A stretch of 6,996 nt of DNA from Sphingobacterium sp. (GTDB taxonomy: Bacteria; Bacteroidota; Bacteroidia; SpSt-205): assembly GCA_028276345.1 (NCBI GenBank), contig JAPYWM010000066.1, positions 1-6,996 of the forward strand, in the 5' to 3' direction. The position numbers were made by a program, and so were the translations under genes. The notes under the pieces were generated by a model that ran no database searches, was not told where the DNA came from, and saw only the letters and a list, made by a program, of their open reading frames with translations. Positions 5,348 to 6,996 of this stretch are shown piece by piece (within the stretch, counting starts at the first letter, position 1; each line of letters starts with the position of its first letter).

Positions 5348-6358
5348 ATGAGTCAGCGCTTTCTCGTGATTCGGCTCAGCAGTATGGGGGATATTGTGCT
5401 AACGACGCCTATTTTGCGTGCTTTGCGCGAAAAGTACCCCCAAGCCGAAATTCATTACCTTACCCGCCAGGCATACACTGTGCTTCTTCAGCATAATCCC
5501 CACCTCTCAGCCCTCCATGTTTGGCCTCCCTCCGAAGAACTTCGCGCCACCTCCTGGGATGGGGTGATAGACCTACAAAAGAATCTTCGTACGTGGAGGC
5601 TACGCTTTCTTTTGCGGTACAAACGCTGGACGACTTTCCCGAAAAAGAACCTCCGCAAGTGGCTCTCGGTGCGGCTGAGAAGGCCCTTTCCGGTGGCACA
5701 CGTGGTGCGGCGGTATGGAGAGGCGCTGCGGCCCTGGGATATTAGTCCGGATTCGCTGGGGCCTTTGGAGATATATGTGCCGGTGGAAGTGCGGGCGTGG
5801 GTTCGGGCGCAGCTGGATGAGGTGCATCCCGGGCCGTGGTTGGCTTTCGGGCTGGGTGGCACCTATCCTACCAAAAAGTGGCCCCCCCTCTACAAGCTCT
5901 ACCTCATCAACAAGCTGGGCTGGCCGGTCATCCTGCTGGGCGGGAGCGCTGAGGCGGAGGAAGCGGCCTTTCTCCAGGAGAAAGCAGAGGTGCCCGTGGT
6001 GGTGGGGGCTGGGCGATATAGTCTCTTAGAGACGGCGGCAGCCATAGCTGAGTCGGCGCTGGTGATCTCGCATGATACGGGTACGGCGCATTTGGCAGCG
6101 GCTTTTCGGAAGCCGACAGGTGTGCTGTGGGGAAATACGGTGCCGGCTTTTGGGATGACGCCCTGGCAGACGCCCCATCTCAACCTCGAAGTACCGGGCC
6201 TCTCCTGCCGCCCCTGCTCGAAACTGGGCTTCGCAAAATGCCCCCGGGGCCATCACAACTGCCTGCGCGCCCTTACGCCAGATTACGTCCTATACCAGGT
6301 GAAAGCCTTCTGGGCGCAGATAGCGGGTGACGTTTCCGCAGGTGTTTGGGAGGAATAG
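5348..6358 (+). CDS. Glycosyltransferase family 9 (heptosyltransferase-like), LPS core biosynthesis
   Basis: This 336-residue GT-B enzyme resembles ADP-heptose:LPS heptosyltransferases (WaaC/WaaF/RfaQ), which act on the cytoplasmic face of the inner membrane. The N-terminal domain starts FLVIRLSSMGDIVLTTPIL, with D15 in the place of the family's catalytic aspartate. The C-terminal donor-binding domain has LAFGLGGTYPTKKWP (165-179), VILLGG (194-199) and the hallmark ISHDTGTAHLAAAF (240-253). Near the C-terminus is a cysteine cluster, C287-x2-C290-x7-C298-x6-C305 with H302 and H303, also seen in other GT9 proteins and possibly a metal or structural site. Length is normal. The ATG at 5348 puts the nucleotide-binding strand at the very N-terminus, as expected. 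The sugar donor is not proven; other hexoses or heptoses are possible in Bacteroidetes. It follows the kinase by 42 bases on the same strand and faces the BioF-like gene. Confidence 0.92.
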   Translation: MSQRFLVIRLSSMGDIVLTTPILRALREKYPQAEIHYLTRQAYTVLLQHNPHLSALHVWPPSEELRATSWDGVIDLQKNLRTWRLRFLLRYKRWTTFPKKNLRKWLSVRLRRPFPVAHVVRRYGEALRPWDISPDSLGPLEIYVPVEVRAWVRAQLDEVHPGPWLAFGLGGTYPTKKWPPLYKLYLINKLGWPVILLGGSAEAEEAAFLQEKAEVPVVVGAGRYSLLETAAAIAESALVISHDTGTAHLAAAFRKPTGVLWGNTVPAFGMTPWQTPHLNLEVPGLSCRPCSKLGFAKCPRGHHNCLRALTPDYVLYQVKAFWAQIAGDVSAGVWEE

Positions 6359-6428
6359 CGGGAGTTTTGTGTGCCTTTTTCCACGGGATGCCTCAAAATG
6401 CCACTCCGTCATAATGGCCGTTTTTCCG

Positions 6429-6996
6429 CTAAAGCTGGTTCATGCCTACTTTCAGGGCCCGGACGAGGGTTTCTATGTCTTGCTGGGTGTGGTTGGCATG
6501 GAGGGAGAGGCGATACATAGGCTCCGGGACAGTAGGGGGAGAGAGGCGTTTGAGAGGGATGCCAGCGGCGGGGGTTTTGACCATGGCGATGGGGCCTTGC
6601 AGGCCGAGGAAGGGAATACCCTCGGCAGAGAGACGCTTTCGCAGGAGAGCCACGATTTGCCACAGCTGCGTTTGACGGGGAAGCCAGGCCCTTGCCTGCG
6701 CAAAGACCTGCGCTACGGCCGCCGCTATTAGAGGCGGCAAAGCCGTGGAGTAGATAGTCCCGATGCACCGTCGCTGGAGATAGGTGTGCAGAAGGGGCGG
6801 TGCCAAGAGCGCTGCGCCCATAAGGCCTACGGCTTTTCCAAAGGTGATGAGCGTGAGGAGGGGGTTCAGTCCGTGGCGATGCGCCCAGGTTTCGCCGTCG
6901 GGGTAGATGAGGGTAGTGTGTGCTTCGTCGAGGATGAGGTGGCACTCGTAGCGCGCTTGGAGGTAGCGGAGCGCCTCGGGGTCGGGCATGTCGCCG
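6429..6996 (-). CDS. bioF: 8-amino-7-oxononanoate synthase-like PLP enzyme, C-terminal half (5' end outside window)
   Basis: Read on the minus strand, the frame is open at the window edge and ends with TAG (complement of 6429-6431). The visible 189 residues (beginning Gly-Asp-Met) are the second half of an alpha-oxoamine synthase: GDMPDPEAL, then HLILDEAHTT with the PLP ring-binding Asp (codon 6927-6929) and His (6918-6920), then LITFGKAVGLMGAAL with the Schiff-base Lys (6834-6836), YSTALPP, and a small C-terminal domain ending RLSLHANHTQQDIETLVRAL. BioF condenses pimeloyl-CoA (or ACP) with alanine in biotin synthesis; relatives Kbl and serine palmitoyltransferase share these motifs, so the symbol is provisional. 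The glycine-rich loop after DEAH (usually G-x-x-G-x-G) is replaced by IYPDGETW. The missing 5' half hides substrate-specific residues and any neighbouring bio genes. It converges on the glycosyltransferase gene with a 70-base gap. Confidence 0.82.
   Translation of the reverse strand, partial: GDMPDPEALRYLQARYECHLILDEAHTTLIYPDGETWAHRHGLNPLLTLITFGKAVGLMGAALLAPPLLHTYLQRRCIGTIYSTALPPLIAAAVAQVFAQARAWLPRQTQLWQIVALLRKRLSAEGIPFLGLQGPIAMVKTPAAGIPLKRLSPPTVPEPMYRLSLHANHTQQDIETLVRALKVGMNQL

Noticed and set aside
6359..6428. Search for a bidirectional terminator between the convergent glycosyltransferase and BioF-like genes
   Set aside because: Only a 5-bp GGAGT/ACTCC pair with a 37-base loop and scattered T-runs (6375-6381, 6420-6426) were found; no solid stem.
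6327..6731. 134-codon plus-strand open frame at the right end
   Set aside because: It overlaps the glycosyltransferase 3' end and runs antisense through the BioF-like gene; no recognisable domain. A shadow of the GC-rich opposite strand.
1..6996. Mobile elements, CRISPR arrays, toxin-antitoxin, phage defence, tRNA or rRNA genes
   Set aside because: I looked for direct-repeat arrays, transposase motifs and tRNA-like folds and saw none; every substantial stretch is accounted for by the genes listed.

Overview
The window reads as chromosomal DNA of a fairly GC-rich member of the Bacteroidota (Bacteroidetes). Two things point there. First, the octamer TACCTTTG, which fits the Bacteroidetes -7 promoter consensus TAnnTTTG, occurs three times. 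Second, the gene families look like Bacteroidetes versions: an OmpA-like C-terminal domain, a glutaryl-CoA-dehydrogenase-type acyl-CoA dehydrogenase, and a GT9 glycosyltransferase. The genus cannot be fixed from the sequence. There are no tRNA or rRNA genes, CRISPR arrays, insertion sequences or phage genes; the content is housekeeping and cell envelope.

Layout, left to right. (1) The 3' end of an OmpA-family peptidoglycan-binding protein (to 371). (2) A promoter and an intramembrane M50 (site-2-protease type) metalloprotease with two CBS domains (399-1541). (3) A promoter and an apparent two-gene operon: acyl-CoA dehydrogenase (1583-2770) and, 3 bases later, the chromosome segregation protein ScpB (2774-3325). 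(4) A 127-base gap with a hairpin and a promoter, then an SPFH-SHOCT membrane-scaffold protein (3453-4466) whose 3' end overlaps a histidine kinase with one membrane anchor and no sensor domain (about 4451-5305). (5) A GT9 heptosyltransferase-like glycosyltransferase (5348-6358). (6) On the minus strand, convergent with it, the C-terminal half of a BioF-like PLP enzyme (6429 to the window end).

Three observations stand out. Every perfect TACCTTTG on either strand lies exactly four bases upstream of an ATG that opens a gene, so these mRNAs probably begin at or next to the start codon (leaderless). This rule also moves the SPFH start from 3435 to 3453. The histidine kinase has an evident transmembrane segment that no ATG, GTG or TTG can open, so it uses an unusual start (ATT is best placed), frameshifting from the SPFH gene, or there is a sequence error. 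The tight SPFH-kinase pair could be a small membrane-microdomain signalling unit. Most gaps between genes are under 75 bases; the largest is described as a feature.
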